DNA of 64,000 nucleotides from Corallococcus caeni. Its GTDB lineage: Bacteria > Myxococcota > Myxococcia > Myxococcales > Myxococcaceae. The notes below the pieces were generated by a model. That model saw only the letters and a program-made list of their open reading frames with translations, ran no database searches and was not told the origin of the DNA. The translations under genes and the position numbers were made by a program. Each line of letters starts with the position of its first letter. Position 1 is the first letter of the stretch. The stretch lies in NCBI RefSeq assembly GCF_036245865.1, contig NZ_BTTW01000007.1, positions 496,001 to 560,000 on the forward strand, given 5' to 3'. Below are positions 25,648 to 34,206 of the stretch, one piece after another.

Positions 25648-26919
25648 ATGAAACACCCTCTCTTGAGCATGTTCGGGCTCGCCAGTGTTGTCTGCGCCGC
25701 GAGTGCCCCCTCCGTCGCCGAGGCCCAGGTCCCGCCTCCGGCCTGGGTGCGCCAGCTGGGCGCCACCCTGGATGAGCAGGCCAACGCCGTGGCCGTCTCC
25801 GGCACGAGCGTCTACGTGGTAGGCCAGACGACCAGCCAGCTCGGCGTCGAACCGAAGGCCGGCGGTCAGGACGCGTTCGTTGCCCGGTATGACACCACCG
25901 GCAACCTCCAGTGGGTCCACCAGCTCGGCACCTCGGGAACGGACCGCGCCATCGCCGTGACCACCGACGCGGACGGCAATGCGTACGTCGCTGGCACCAC
26001 CTTCGGCGGCTTTGATTTCTATACCAATTCGGGCGGCATCGACTTCTTCATCGCCAAGTATGACGCCGCCGGCAATCGCCTGTGGCTGCGCCAGAACGGC
26101 ACGCGGATGGATGACTTCGCCACCGGCATCGCCATTGGCGCGGACGACACCCTGTACTTCACCGGCTACACCGGTGGCAGCTTCGCCAACGGCGGCAATC
26201 CCAACAACTACGACATCGTCGTGGCGCTCTACGACACGGGGGGCAACCCGTACTGGCTCCAGCAGTACGGCACCGCCATGAACGACGTGGCGCGCGGCAT
26301 CGCCGTCACTCCCACTCACGAGGTCTACGTCGTCGGCAACACCTCCGGCAGCCTCGACGGCACCACCGCGCCGGTGAGCAGCGACATCTTCCTGCTCAAG
26401 CTCGACATCCTCGGTGCCCAGCAGTGGGTCCGGCAGATCGACGCGGGCGACCTCGATGACGCAAAGAGCGTCGCCGTGGGCCCCGACGGCGCCGTCTACC
26501 TCGCTGGCGAAACCTTCGGCAGCCTGGATGGCAACACCAACTCCGGCACCATCGACGTGCTGCTCGCCCGCTACGACAGCGCCGGCAACCGCGACTGGAG
26601 CCGCATGCTCGGAGGGACGCAGCCCGACTACGCGTTCGGCGTCGCCGTCACTCCGGACAACGTCGTGCAGGTCGTCGGCTACACCTCCTCCACGCTCGAC
26701 GGCAACCCGCAAGCGGGCCTCTCCGATGCCTTCCTCACCCGCTACGACGCGCTCGGCAACAAGCAGGGCACCCGCACCCTGGGCACGCCGAGCCCGGACA
26801 TGGCCCGCGGCGTGGCCGTGGACGCCACCGGTGCCACCTACGTCGTCGGACAGACGTACGGAAGCCTCGGCGGCAACACCTCCGCCGGCGGTTACGACGC
26901 CTTCCTCGCCCGCTTCTGA
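25648..26919 (+). CDS. Secreted SBBP-repeat beta-propeller protein
   Basis: A 423-residue protein. The ATG at 25648 has GGAG 6 bases upstream; an in-frame ATG 12 bases earlier is less likely. Signal peptide ends near SVAEA. The rest is about seven SBBP-type repeats of 50-55 residues with the core AVDATGATYVVGQT, GSLDGNT and DAFLARYD, which fold as a beta-propeller. Such proteins are usually extracellular and non-enzymatic. A hairpin 27 bp past the stop probably ends transcription. Confidence 0.88.
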   Translation: MKHPLLSMFGLASVVCAASAPSVAEAQVPPPAWVRQLGATLDEQANAVAVSGTSVYVVGQTTSQLGVEPKAGGQDAFVARYDTTGNLQWVHQLGTSGTDRAIAVTTDADGNAYVAGTTFGGFDFYTNSGGIDFFIAKYDAAGNRLWLRQNGTRMDDFATGIAIGADDTLYFTGYTGGSFANGGNPNNYDIVVALYDTGGNPYWLQQYGTAMNDVARGIAVTPTHEVYVVGNTSGSLDGTTAPVSSDIFLLKLDILGAQQWVRQIDAGDLDDAKSVAVGPDGAVYLAGETFGSLDGNTNSGTIDVLLARYDSAGNRDWSRMLGGTQPDYAFGVAVTPDNVVQVVGYTSSTLDGNPQAGLSDAFLTRYDALGNKQGTRTLGTPSPDMARGVAVDATGATYVVGQTYGSLGGNTSAGGYDAFLARF

Positions 26920-26945
26920 TTCGACAGACACCCCTGTGCGTACGA

Positions 26946-26985
26946 AGGCCTGCTCCCCCGGGACGCCCCATGGGAGAGCAGGCCT
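26946..26985. terminator. Bidirectional hairpin terminator
   Basis: Arms AGGCCTGCTCCCCC (26946-26959) and GGGAGAGCAGGCCT (26972-26985) pair with one mismatch over 14 positions, with a 12-nt loop. It lies between the converging SBBP gene and the minus-strand remnant/lipoprotein unit. Confidence 0.55.
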
Positions 26986-26999
26986 GTTCGCGACCACCG

Positions 27000-27091
27000 C
27001 CGGGCTACACCCGCCGCGGGTCGCTCAGTACGTGCAGCGCAGGACCTGGCGGTAGGTGCCGCACTGGCTGAAGTCCGTCGTGCCCGCGGGC
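27000..27091. repeat. 92-bp direct repeat, copy A, with gene-end remnant
   Basis: This copy matches 28102-28193 at 91 of 92 positions. On the minus strand it encodes the final residues of the lipoprotein gene at 28127 (PAGTTDFSQCGTYRQVLRCTY and stop), but here it is detached from any gene body. The intact lipoprotein gene at 27096 lies between the two copies. Confidence 0.85.
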
Positions 27092-27095
27092 GTGT

Positions 27096-27926
27096 CTACC
27101 GGCGCAGCCCGACGAACAGGTTCCCGCTCTGCTGGATGTTGAGCCGCAGGTACGTGGCGGCATCCGCGCAGGCGCCCCGTCCGGTCTCCAGCCGCAGCAC
27201 GTTCCCGTCCAGCGTCAGGTCCCCCGTCGCCAGGCAGCCGCCGATGTCGGTGCCCTTGAGCCAGTCGTCCATGTCCAGGGTCCCGCCGAAGGCGGCGGGA
27301 TGGTCCGCGAACTCCCTGGGCAGCCCTGTCGGGATGCCCCGGATTTCGAAGCGCATGGGCTCGTCCGACTGGAATGCGAACTCCAGCATGTGGGGCCTGC
27401 CCTTGTAGATGAAGCGCGCGCGAAGCTGGAAGCTGGGGTGCTCCGGTGTCCCCGGGGCCCACCGCGTGTCGATGGCGTCGTAGGAGACGCGAGGGACGAA
27501 CACCTGCTCGCCCCCCACGGTCAGGGGCCTGGCCGAACCCACCTCCACGGGGCCCGGTAGGTGCAGCACGCCATGACTGCCCTCTTCGGGGCCCGGGAGG
27601 TAAGGCGAGTCAGGGATGCTCGCCACGGCGTCCTCACAGGACATCGCTGGGGAGAGGAGCTCCTTGGCGTCCTCGCAGCGCATCGTGGGTGGCAGGTCCA
27701 TCCGCAGGTCCGCCAGCCTGTACGTCAGGCTGTCCACCTTGAAGTAGATGCGGTCGGCCGAGCCGAAGGCATCCGGGGCCTGCTCGAAGCTGCTCGTGCC
27801 CAGCACGAGCGTGTCCGAGCCGTAGCCGAAGTCGAGCAGGTAGGCGTTGCTGTCGGAACCACCGCAGGCAGAGAGGGCCAGGGTGGCGGTGAGGCCGAAG
27901 GTCCGGCGCCAGGAGGCTGAAGTCAT
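27096..27926 (-). CDS. Lipoprotein of unknown function
   Basis: A 276-residue protein. The start at 27926 gives a lipoprotein signal with lipobox LSAC (cysteine at about 21). The mature protein is beta-rich, with three cysteines in MRCEDAKE, MSCEDAV and GGCLATG. No known family is recognised. It is flanked on both sides by a 92-bp direct repeat derived from the end of the neighbouring lipoprotein gene. Its weak ribosome binding site and that setting suggest it was inserted into, or duplicated with, this locus. Confidence 0.75.
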   Translation of the reverse strand: MTSASWRRTFGLTATLALSACGGSDSNAYLLDFGYGSDTLVLGTSSFEQAPDAFGSADRIYFKVDSLTYRLADLRMDLPPTMRCEDAKELLSPAMSCEDAVASIPDSPYLPGPEEGSHGVLHLPGPVEVGSARPLTVGGEQVFVPRVSYDAIDTRWAPGTPEHPSFQLRARFIYKGRPHMLEFAFQSDEPMRFEIRGIPTGLPREFADHPAAFGGTLDMDDWLKGTDIGGCLATGDLTLDGNVLRLETGRGACADAATYLRLNIQQSGNLFVGLRR

Positions 27927-28049
27927 GTGGAAAGGAGGCCTTGGGTTTCGAGGTCCTGCCGGCAGCCGTATCGCTCGCTGAGCGGTCCGGGCACGGCTGT
28001 GTCTCCACAATCGCACGTTGCGGGGCTCGGCGGGCGTTGCCAGGGGGGA

Positions 28050-28083
28050 GCCCCCTCGCGGTGCTGACCAGCCGCGAGGGGGC
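28050..28083 (-). terminator. Strong hairpin after the lipoprotein gene at 28127
   Basis: GCCCCCTCGCGG (28050-28061) and CCGCGAGGGGGC (28072-28083) form a perfect 12-bp stem with a 10-nt loop, 43 bp past the stop. It separates the two minus-strand lipoprotein genes. Confidence 0.6.
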
Positions 28084-28101
28084 CGAGTGGGGCGACAGCC
28101 T

Positions 28102-28193
28102 CCGGGCTACACCTGCCGCGGGTCGCTCAGTACGTGCAGCGCAGGACCTGGCGGTAGGTGCCGCACTGGCTGAAGTCCGTCGTGCCCGCGGGC
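28102..28193. repeat. 92-bp direct repeat, copy B (3' end of an intact gene)
   Basis: It covers the last 67 bases of the lipoprotein gene at 28127 plus 25 bases of its 3' flank. It is the probable source of copy A at 27000, with one base difference (T here, C in copy A, near the left end). Confidence 0.85.
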
Positions 28194-29017
28194 TGCGAGT
28201 GGTAGCAGTTGGAGACAACGGGGTCGCAGGGCGGGCTGGGCCAGACGTCGTAGGCGTCGCCGTCGGTGAGCGCGAGCTCCGTCACGCGCGCCACCAGCCG
28301 GGCGGTCTTCTGCATCGTCGCGCCGTTGTCGCCCCCCGCGCTGAAGTTGAGCGGGACCGTGTGCGGGTCCATGGCCTGCTGGAGCGTCGGGTAGGACCAG
28401 TCGAGCTTGTAGTTGGGCCGGCCCCAGACGGACGGGATGCCGTCGGGCGCCGTGACGGAGAGCCAGTCGATGTACCCGGAGGCCGAGGCGTGGCCCCGGT
28501 ACAGGAGGTTGTTGTTCGGCTGGATGACGTAGCGGGGGGTGACCGCCTCGTCGATCCAGATGCCCGAGTCACCGCGGAAGTCGAAGAAGCGCGGGGCTAC
28601 CACGATGCGCGCGGTGTACGCGCGCGGCGTCCCCGTGTTCGTGGTGACCTTGACGAAGAGCGGCAGGCCCGAGAGCACCGTGTTGAGCTCGTAGCCGTCG
28701 TGCAGGACGATCTCGAACCGGCGCTCGCTGATGATGTTCGCGTCGCCGAAGGCGTCATCCGGGACGAAGCTGAGGACGTCCGCGAGGTAGCGGTTCGCGG
28801 TGGCGTGGATGACGAGGGCGCGCACGCCGTCACGCTGCTCGAAGGTGCCGAGCGTCTCGAAGCTCAGCTCGTTGTCGCCCACCGAGGCGTAGAGGCGGGT
28901 CGCCGTCGCCGCGGCGGTGCTGACGCCCAGCTCCTCCGGGGACTCGGATTCGATGGGGGTGTTGTCACAGGCCGCGAGCGCGGCGAAGCAGGTCAAGGCA
29001 AGGGCGCGTAGACGCAT
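28127..29017 (-). CDS. Lipoprotein of unknown function with Cys-rich tail
   Basis: A 296-residue protein. The ATG at 29017 has GGAG 6 bases upstream and a lipobox LAAC (cysteine at about 17). A beta-rich body (about 40-240) is followed by a cysteine-rich end (PPCDPVVSNCYHS, FSQCGTYRQVLRC). No family is recognised. The last 67 bases are duplicated at 27025-27091. Confidence 0.78.
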   Translation of the reverse strand: MRLRALALTCFAALAACDNTPIESESPEELGVSTAAATATRLYASVGDNELSFETLGTFEQRDGVRALVIHATANRYLADVLSFVPDDAFGDANIISERRFEIVLHDGYELNTVLSGLPLFVKVTTNTGTPRAYTARIVVAPRFFDFRGDSGIWIDEAVTPRYVIQPNNNLLYRGHASASGYIDWLSVTAPDGIPSVWGRPNYKLDWSYPTLQQAMDPHTVPLNFSAGGDNGATMQKTARLVARVTELALTDGDAYDVWPSPPCDPVVSNCYHSQPAGTTDFSQCGTYRQVLRCTY

Positions 29018-29185
29018 GGGGATCTCCAGGTGAGGAATTCCCTGTATCACACGCCAGTGACACCGCACCTGCCTGGGATTGTGCCAGCCTTGTCACACAT
29101 GCGTGAGGCGTGCTCGCCACGGCGCTTCCTCCCGGTGGGGGAATCGGGTCCACTTGGCGCCCTTCCACGAACGGGTGCCTCCTCC

Positions 29186-30843
29186 ATGACGAAGAAGACG
29201 GCTGCTTCCGATGTGAACCCGACGGGTCTCTCCCGCCGTACGCTCCTCGGGGCCGCGGCGGCCGTGACGGGGGCGCTGGCCGCCCGCGATGCGCGCGCCG
29301 CCACGCCGACCGCCGCCGCGCCCGGGGCCTTCGCGCTGGAGGAGGTGACGGTCGCGGAGCTGCGCGCGGGCCTGGAGTCGGGCAGGTACACCGCGCGTGG
29401 GCTGACGGAGGCCTACCTCGGGCGCATCCGTGCGCTGGACCGCACCGGGGACCTGCCGCTGTGCTCCGTCATCGAACTGAACCGGACGCGCTCACGCTGG
29501 CGGACGCGCTGGACGCCAAGCGCAAGGCGAAGGGCGCGCGCGGGCCGCTGCACGGCATCCCCGTGCTCATCAAGGACAACATCGCCACGGCCGACAGGAT
29601 GCAGACCACCGCGGGCTCGCTCGCGCTGGTGGGCGCCGTCCCCCCGCGTGACGCCTTCATCGTGGAGCGGCTGCGCGCCGCCGGCGCCGTCCTCCTGGGC
29701 AAGACGAACCTCAGCGAGTGGGCCAACTTCCGCTCCACGCACTCGACCAGCGGCTGGAGCGGACGCGGCGGCCTGTGCCGCAACCCCTATGCGCTGGACC
29801 GGACCCCCTCCGGTTCAAGCTCCGGCTCGGGCGCGGCCACCGCGGCCAGCTTCTGCGCCGTGTCGGTGGGCACGGAGACGGACGGCTCCATCGTCTCGCC
29901 CGCGTCCGCGTGCTCGCTGGTGGGCTTGAAGCCCACGGTGGGGCTCGTCAGCCGCGCGGGCATCATCCCCATCTCCTCGACCCAGGACACCGCGGGCCCC
30001 ATGACGCGCACCGTGGCGGACGCCGCGGCGCTGCTGAGCGTGCTCGCGGGTGAGGACCCACTCGACGCGGCCACCGCCGCGAGCAAGGGCCGCGCCCACC
30101 CGGACTACACGAAGTTCCTCGACCCCCAGGGGTTCAAGGGGGCGCGCATCGGTGTGCCGCGCGAGCGGCTCTTCGGCTACCATCCGGCCACGGACGCCAT
30201 CGTGGAGCGCGCGCTCGAAGTGATGAAGGCGCAAGGGGCCGTGCTGGTGGACCCGGTGACGCTGCCCAACATGGCGAAGCTCGACGAGGCCGAGCTGGAG
30301 GTGATGCTGTATGAGTTCAAGGCGGGCCTGGAGGCCTGGCTCGCACAGCTCGGCGAGGGCGCCCCCGTGCGGACGCTCGCGGACCTCATCGCCTTCAACG
30401 AGAAGCACCGCGAGCGCGAGATGCCGTACTTCGGCCAGGAGCTGCTGCTCCAGGCGCGGAAGAAGGGCCCGCTCACCGACGCCGCCTACAAGAAGGCGCT
30501 CGCGACGTGCCGCCGGTACTCGCGCGCCGAGGGCCTGGACGCGGTGATGAACCAGCACAAGCTGGATGCGCTCGTGGCGCCCACCCAGGCACCGGCGGGC
30601 CCCATCGACCTGGTGCTGGGAGACCACTGGCTGGGCAGCAGCTCCACGCCCGCCGCGGTGTCCGGCTATCCCAGCATCACGGTGCCCGCCGGCGACGTGC
30701 ACGGGCTGCCGGTGGGGGTGTCCTTCATCGGCCGCGCGTGGAGCGAGCCCGTGCTGCTCAAGCTCGCCTACGCCTACGAGCAGGCCTCGCACGCGCGGCG
30801 CAAGCCCACGTTCGTCCGGAGCGTGGACCTGCGCGGCGCGTAG
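29186..30843 (+). pseudogene. Tat-exported amidase, single frameshift
   Basis: The product would be an amidase-signature enzyme of about 552 residues. The first 99 residues (twin-arginine signal SRRTLLGAAAA, then LEEVTVAELRAGLESGRYTA) are in one frame, and the rest (from PDALTLADALDAKRK) in another. Restoring one C near 29483 (AACCGG to AACCCGG) joins them. The catalytic Ser-cisSer-Lys set is intact: Lys in VLIKDNI, Ser in GSSSGSGAA and Ser in TETDGSIVSP. Everything downstream is well conserved, so this is either a very recent mutation or a sequencing error. Confidence 0.8.
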
Positions 30844-30847
30844 CGCG

Positions 30848-32902
30848 TCAGCAGCCCGCGGGCCTCTGGCTGATGGCGTAGAGGAACATCGCGAAGTTGG
30901 CCAGGAGCTGGAGGATGACGATGGCCACGTAGGCGCCTCCGGTGGCCCACAGCGCGGCGACCTGGACCATCAGCAGGGCGCAGTTGGCGGCGACGGTGAA
31001 CCAGCCGCCCGTCAGCACGGCGCCGAAGATCTTCCCCAGCGTCCCGGCCGCGTAGAACGCCTTGATGATCCGGATGATGCTGTCGGCGTCCAGGGTGGCG
31101 CTCTCCGCCACGTCCTTCACCGCGTAGAGCAGCGGGGTGCTCTCCGTGACGGCCTCCGTGATGGGGGAGATGAGCTTGGCTCCGGCGAAGCCCACGCCGA
31201 ACGCCGCCAGCAGCATGGAGAAGCCGGTCGCGGCCACGGTGACGATCCACCCGACGCACGGGCTGATGGCCGCGGTCAGCTGCATCCGGCCGGCCTCCAC
31301 CTTGCCCCGCGCGGTGTGGTGGAAGAAGACGAACTGGTTCCCCTGCACCTCGCCGGTGAAGGCGCCCACGGGCGCGCTCCCGGAGGCGCCCACCCGCGCC
31401 AGTCCCTGGTACAGGTTGTCGCGGGAGAGCGACCGGAACTGCTCGCGCATCGACTCGGGCAGGGTGGCCACGAGGGGTTCCAGGGAGGCGAGGATGCTCT
31501 TCGCCTGGTCCTGCGTCACCAGCTTCTGCTCGGGGAAGGACACCGGCTGCGCGAAGCTCAGCTGCGCGGAGGGCAACGGCGGGTCGGACTTCAACTGCTG
31601 CGTCGAGCTGGCCACGCCGGGCGGCGGCGTGGAGTCCGAGGGCAGCGTCGCGACGAGCGCCGGGGTGGCCGTGTTCTGGAACAGCGGCGGGTTGCCCGTC
31701 ACCTGGTTGCCCAGGGCCAGACCGTTCCAGGCGTAGTACGCCACGCAGCCGTCGACGTCGCTGGGGTCCTGCGACATGTACTGCTGCACCTCGCTGGCGG
31801 AGAGCGCTCGGGACCAGAGCCCCGCGCCCTGGAGGTGCCCCTGGAAGTTGTAGGCGATCGCGCCCGGCGAATCGGACTTGAACTGGGAGCCGAACAGCCA
31901 GACCGGCTGCGCCAGCGTGGGCATGACGACCCCGGGGATGTTCATGACGAGCTGGCCGTCCTGGTAGAGGGTCAGCAGGCTGCCGTCATAGGTGGCGGCC
32001 AGGTGGTGCCACCCGCCGGGGGGCAGCTGCGAGAGGCGGCCCCAGCCCCCTCCGCCGGAGGGGGCGCGCACCTCGATCGTGAGGTCGTACGCGTTGTTGC
32101 TCCAGGAGAGGCCCAGCATGAAGCCCTGGTTGCTGACGCTGTCCATGCACGAGAACAGGGCGTGCGTGTCGGATTGGTAGGGTGAGGAAGCGTCGAGGTT
32201 GAACCACGCCTGCACGCTGAAGGGGCCGCCGTTCGCCACCGCCGTGAGGTTGTCGCGGGGCGAGGGTTGCACCGCCGCGTTCACCAGCCGCAGCGACGGG
32301 GCCAGCATCACCACCTGCGCCCCATTCAAGAGGCTGGCGTTGCCCAGGTTGCGGCCGGAGACGTCAGCGCTGCCGCCGTCGCTGAAGCTGTAGCAGGCGA
32401 CGAGCGTCGGGTCCGGCTGCGGCACGTCCCACACCGGCTTGAGCTGGTCTCCGGACCGCGCGGCGGACCAGAAGGCGACGTTGAAGAACTGCGCGTCGCT
32501 GCTCATGCCCAGGACGAACGGGGTGTCGCTCCGGCCGAGGTTGGACTGGGTCCCCTGGATGAGGACCGTGCCATCCACGTACACCGTGTAGTTGCCGGCG
32601 CTCGCGCCGGTCGACACGAAGTTGATCAGGACGTACTGCCACACGTCGGGCCGCAGCTCGAGCTCCGAGACCTGACGCGACATGCCCGGCAGGGCGAACG
32701 ACAGCCGCAGGCCGTGCAGTCCCAGGTACCAGGCGGATCCGGACGCCAGCAGCTTGCCGTCGTAGATGGGAACGCGCGGGCGCACCCAGAAGCCGATGGC
32801 GTACGACGCACTTCCGCTCAGGTCGAGCGGGCACTGTCCGCCCAGCGAAACGTACTGACCGAAGCGGACGTCGGCCGCGCCGTATTGATACATGGGTCTC
32901 AT
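30848..32902 (-). CDS. Two LamG-like domains plus a C-terminal membrane region
   Basis: A 684-residue protein without signal peptide. Start at 32902 has GGAG about 8 bases upstream. Residues about 10-180 and 200-390 are two LamG/concanavalin-like lectin domains (for example GGWHHLAATYDGSLLTLYQD and LQGAGLWSRALSASEVQQYM). A linker (about 400-560) follows. The last 120 residues hold three or four strongly hydrophobic helices (SMLLAAFGVGFAGAKLI, GGAYVAIVILQLLANFAMFL). A glycan-binding head joined to a membrane-inserting tail could be a surface adhesin or a pore-forming effector; both are inference. Confidence 0.75.
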   Translation of the reverse strand: MRPMYQYGAADVRFGQYVSLGGQCPLDLSGSASYAIGFWVRPRVPIYDGKLLASGSAWYLGLHGLRLSFALPGMSRQVSELELRPDVWQYVLINFVSTGASAGNYTVYVDGTVLIQGTQSNLGRSDTPFVLGMSSDAQFFNVAFWSAARSGDQLKPVWDVPQPDPTLVACYSFSDGGSADVSGRNLGNASLLNGAQVVMLAPSLRLVNAAVQPSPRDNLTAVANGGPFSVQAWFNLDASSPYQSDTHALFSCMDSVSNQGFMLGLSWSNNAYDLTIEVRAPSGGGGWGRLSQLPPGGWHHLAATYDGSLLTLYQDGQLVMNIPGVVMPTLAQPVWLFGSQFKSDSPGAIAYNFQGHLQGAGLWSRALSASEVQQYMSQDPSDVDGCVAYYAWNGLALGNQVTGNPPLFQNTATPALVATLPSDSTPPPGVASSTQQLKSDPPLPSAQLSFAQPVSFPEQKLVTQDQAKSILASLEPLVATLPESMREQFRSLSRDNLYQGLARVGASGSAPVGAFTGEVQGNQFVFFHHTARGKVEAGRMQLTAAISPCVGWIVTVAATGFSMLLAAFGVGFAGAKLISPITEAVTESTPLLYAVKDVAESATLDADSIIRIIKAFYAAGTLGKIFGAVLTGGWFTVAANCALLMVQVAALWATGGAYVAIVILQLLANFAMFLYAISQRPAGC

Positions 32903-33099
32903 GGTGTGGGCTCCAGGGGGCGAGGGGGCGGTCCGTGCCCGCGGCGGTGGCGGGCATCGGGACCACTTCCTGGCAAGAGCAAGGAGCGCGCCATCGCGTC
33001 CGCGCCCGTGCTCCCCTCGGAGCCGCACGGGTGAGCGCGCCGCGTGCGTTCCGGCGTCACGCAGCCGAGTCGCGCCGGGACGCGGCGAAGCCCTCGACG

Positions 33100-33336
33100 T
33101 CAGGGCTTCATGGCGCGGAAGACCGCGTCCACGACCTCCTGCTCGGTGGGGAACGCCAGGCCGGTCTTCTTGATGACGACCCTTCCGTTCACCGCGACTT
33201 CAAAGACCCCGGACCCGCCCTTCTTCAGCTCCACATCCACTTCCAGCTCGTCCTTCAGCACGGCCGCCGCACGGGTGGCCCTGGGCAGGTAGCCTCAAGC
33301 AGTACAGTAGGTGATGGAGACCTTCGCGTCGGCCAT
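33100..33336 (-). CDS. SelW/SelT/SelH (Rdx) family protein, probable selenoprotein with in-frame TGA
   Basis: The reading frame from the ATG at 33336 (AGGAGA 6 bases upstream) reads MADAKVSITYCTA, then TGA (33295-33297), then GYLPRATRAAAVLKDELEV and on to a normal TGA stop at 33100: 78 residues in all. The Rdx family has a conserved CxxU or CxxC redox motif after a first beta strand; here the TGA falls exactly on the second redox position (C11-T-A-U14). The family end motif is also present (GVFEVAVNGRVV, then TEQEVVDAV). Family members are thioredoxin-fold oxidoreductases. A GC-rich hairpin can be drawn just 3' of the TGA, as bacterial SECIS elements require. It lies 41 bp after the GST gene, so the two probably form a redox operon. 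Confidence 0.78.
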
Positions 33337-33377
33337 GGTGTTTCTCCTGATGGGCCATGAAGAGGCCCTGCGTAAGG

Positions 33378-34043
33378 TTATTCGAGGAACGTGGGGCCGC
33401 CACGCTCCACCGCGCGCTGGTAGGCCGGGCGCTCGCGAATGCGGGCGAGGAAGTCCTTGAGCCGCACCATTCGCGTGGTGTCCCCGCGCGACAGGAGCGC
33501 CTCCACGGGGTAGCTCATCTGGATGTCCGCGACGCTGAACGCCTCACCGGCGAACCAGGGCGAGCGCGCGAGCTCTGCTTCAAGAAAGCCCACGTGGCGC
33601 GTGAGGTTGGGGCGCACCAGCTGTTGCTCCAGCGTGCCTCCGATCTTCCCCGTCACGGGCCGCAGGAAGAAGGGCACCGGCGCCTTGCGGATGCGCTGCG
33701 CGATGAGCGCGACCAGCAGCTGAGGCATCAGCGAGCCCTCCGCGTAGTGCAGGAAGTAGCGGTAGCGCGCTGCCTCGGGCGTCCCGGGTGGCGGCGTGAA
33801 CCTGCCACCCCCGTAGCGCTCCACGAGGTACTCGAGGATGGCCGCGGACTCCGCGACAGGGGTGTCTCCGTCGGTGAGGACAGGGGACTTGCCGAGCGGG
33901 TGCACCTGGGCCAGCTCTGGGGGAGCCAGGAGCGTCTTGGGGTCCCGGGAGTAGTGGACTACCTCATAGGGCAGTCCCAGCTCTTCGAGCAGCCACAGCA
34001 CCCGGTGCGACCGCGAGCGTTCGAGATGATGGACCTTGAGCAT
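33378..34043 (-). CDS. Glutathione S-transferase family protein
   Basis: A 221-residue cytosolic protein with an N-terminal thioredoxin-like GST domain (about 1-80; LGKSPVLTDGDTPVAESAAILEY, the glutathione-binding cis-Pro and ES motif) and a helical C-terminal domain (SVADIQMSYPVEALL). It resembles bacterial theta/GstB-type transferases. The ATG at 34043 matches the usual family start although the ribosome site is weak. The probable selenoprotein gene follows 41 bp downstream on the same strand. Confidence 0.9.
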   Translation of the reverse strand: MLKVHHLERSRSHRVLWLLEELGLPYEVVHYSRDPKTLLAPPELAQVHPLGKSPVLTDGDTPVAESAAILEYLVERYGGGRFTPPPGTPEAARYRYFLHYAEGSLMPQLLVALIAQRIRKAPVPFFLRPVTGKIGGTLEQQLVRPNLTRHVGFLEAELARSPWFAGEAFSVADIQMSYPVEALLSRGDTTRMVRLKDFLARIRERPAYQRAVERGGPTFLE

Positions 34044-34206
34044 GGCGGGGTATCTACCCCGCCCCTCGGGCGCGAACCAGCCGGTCGCCCCGGGAAGCCG
34101 GGAAGCGAAGCCGCGAAGCGGCCTTCCGGACAAGCCGTCCCCAGCCCCGCCGGACTCCTCTCCTGAGCGCTGGGCTCCTGGCGCGGAGGCCCTATGCTCC
34201 CGCGCC

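Noticed and set aside
33295..33297. The in-frame TGA as a nonsense mutation that kills the small gene
   Set aside because: Its position at the second redox residue of the Rdx CxxC/CxxU motif, with intact sequence on both sides and a good ribosome site, fits selenocysteine better. Not fully excluded without the genome's sel genes.
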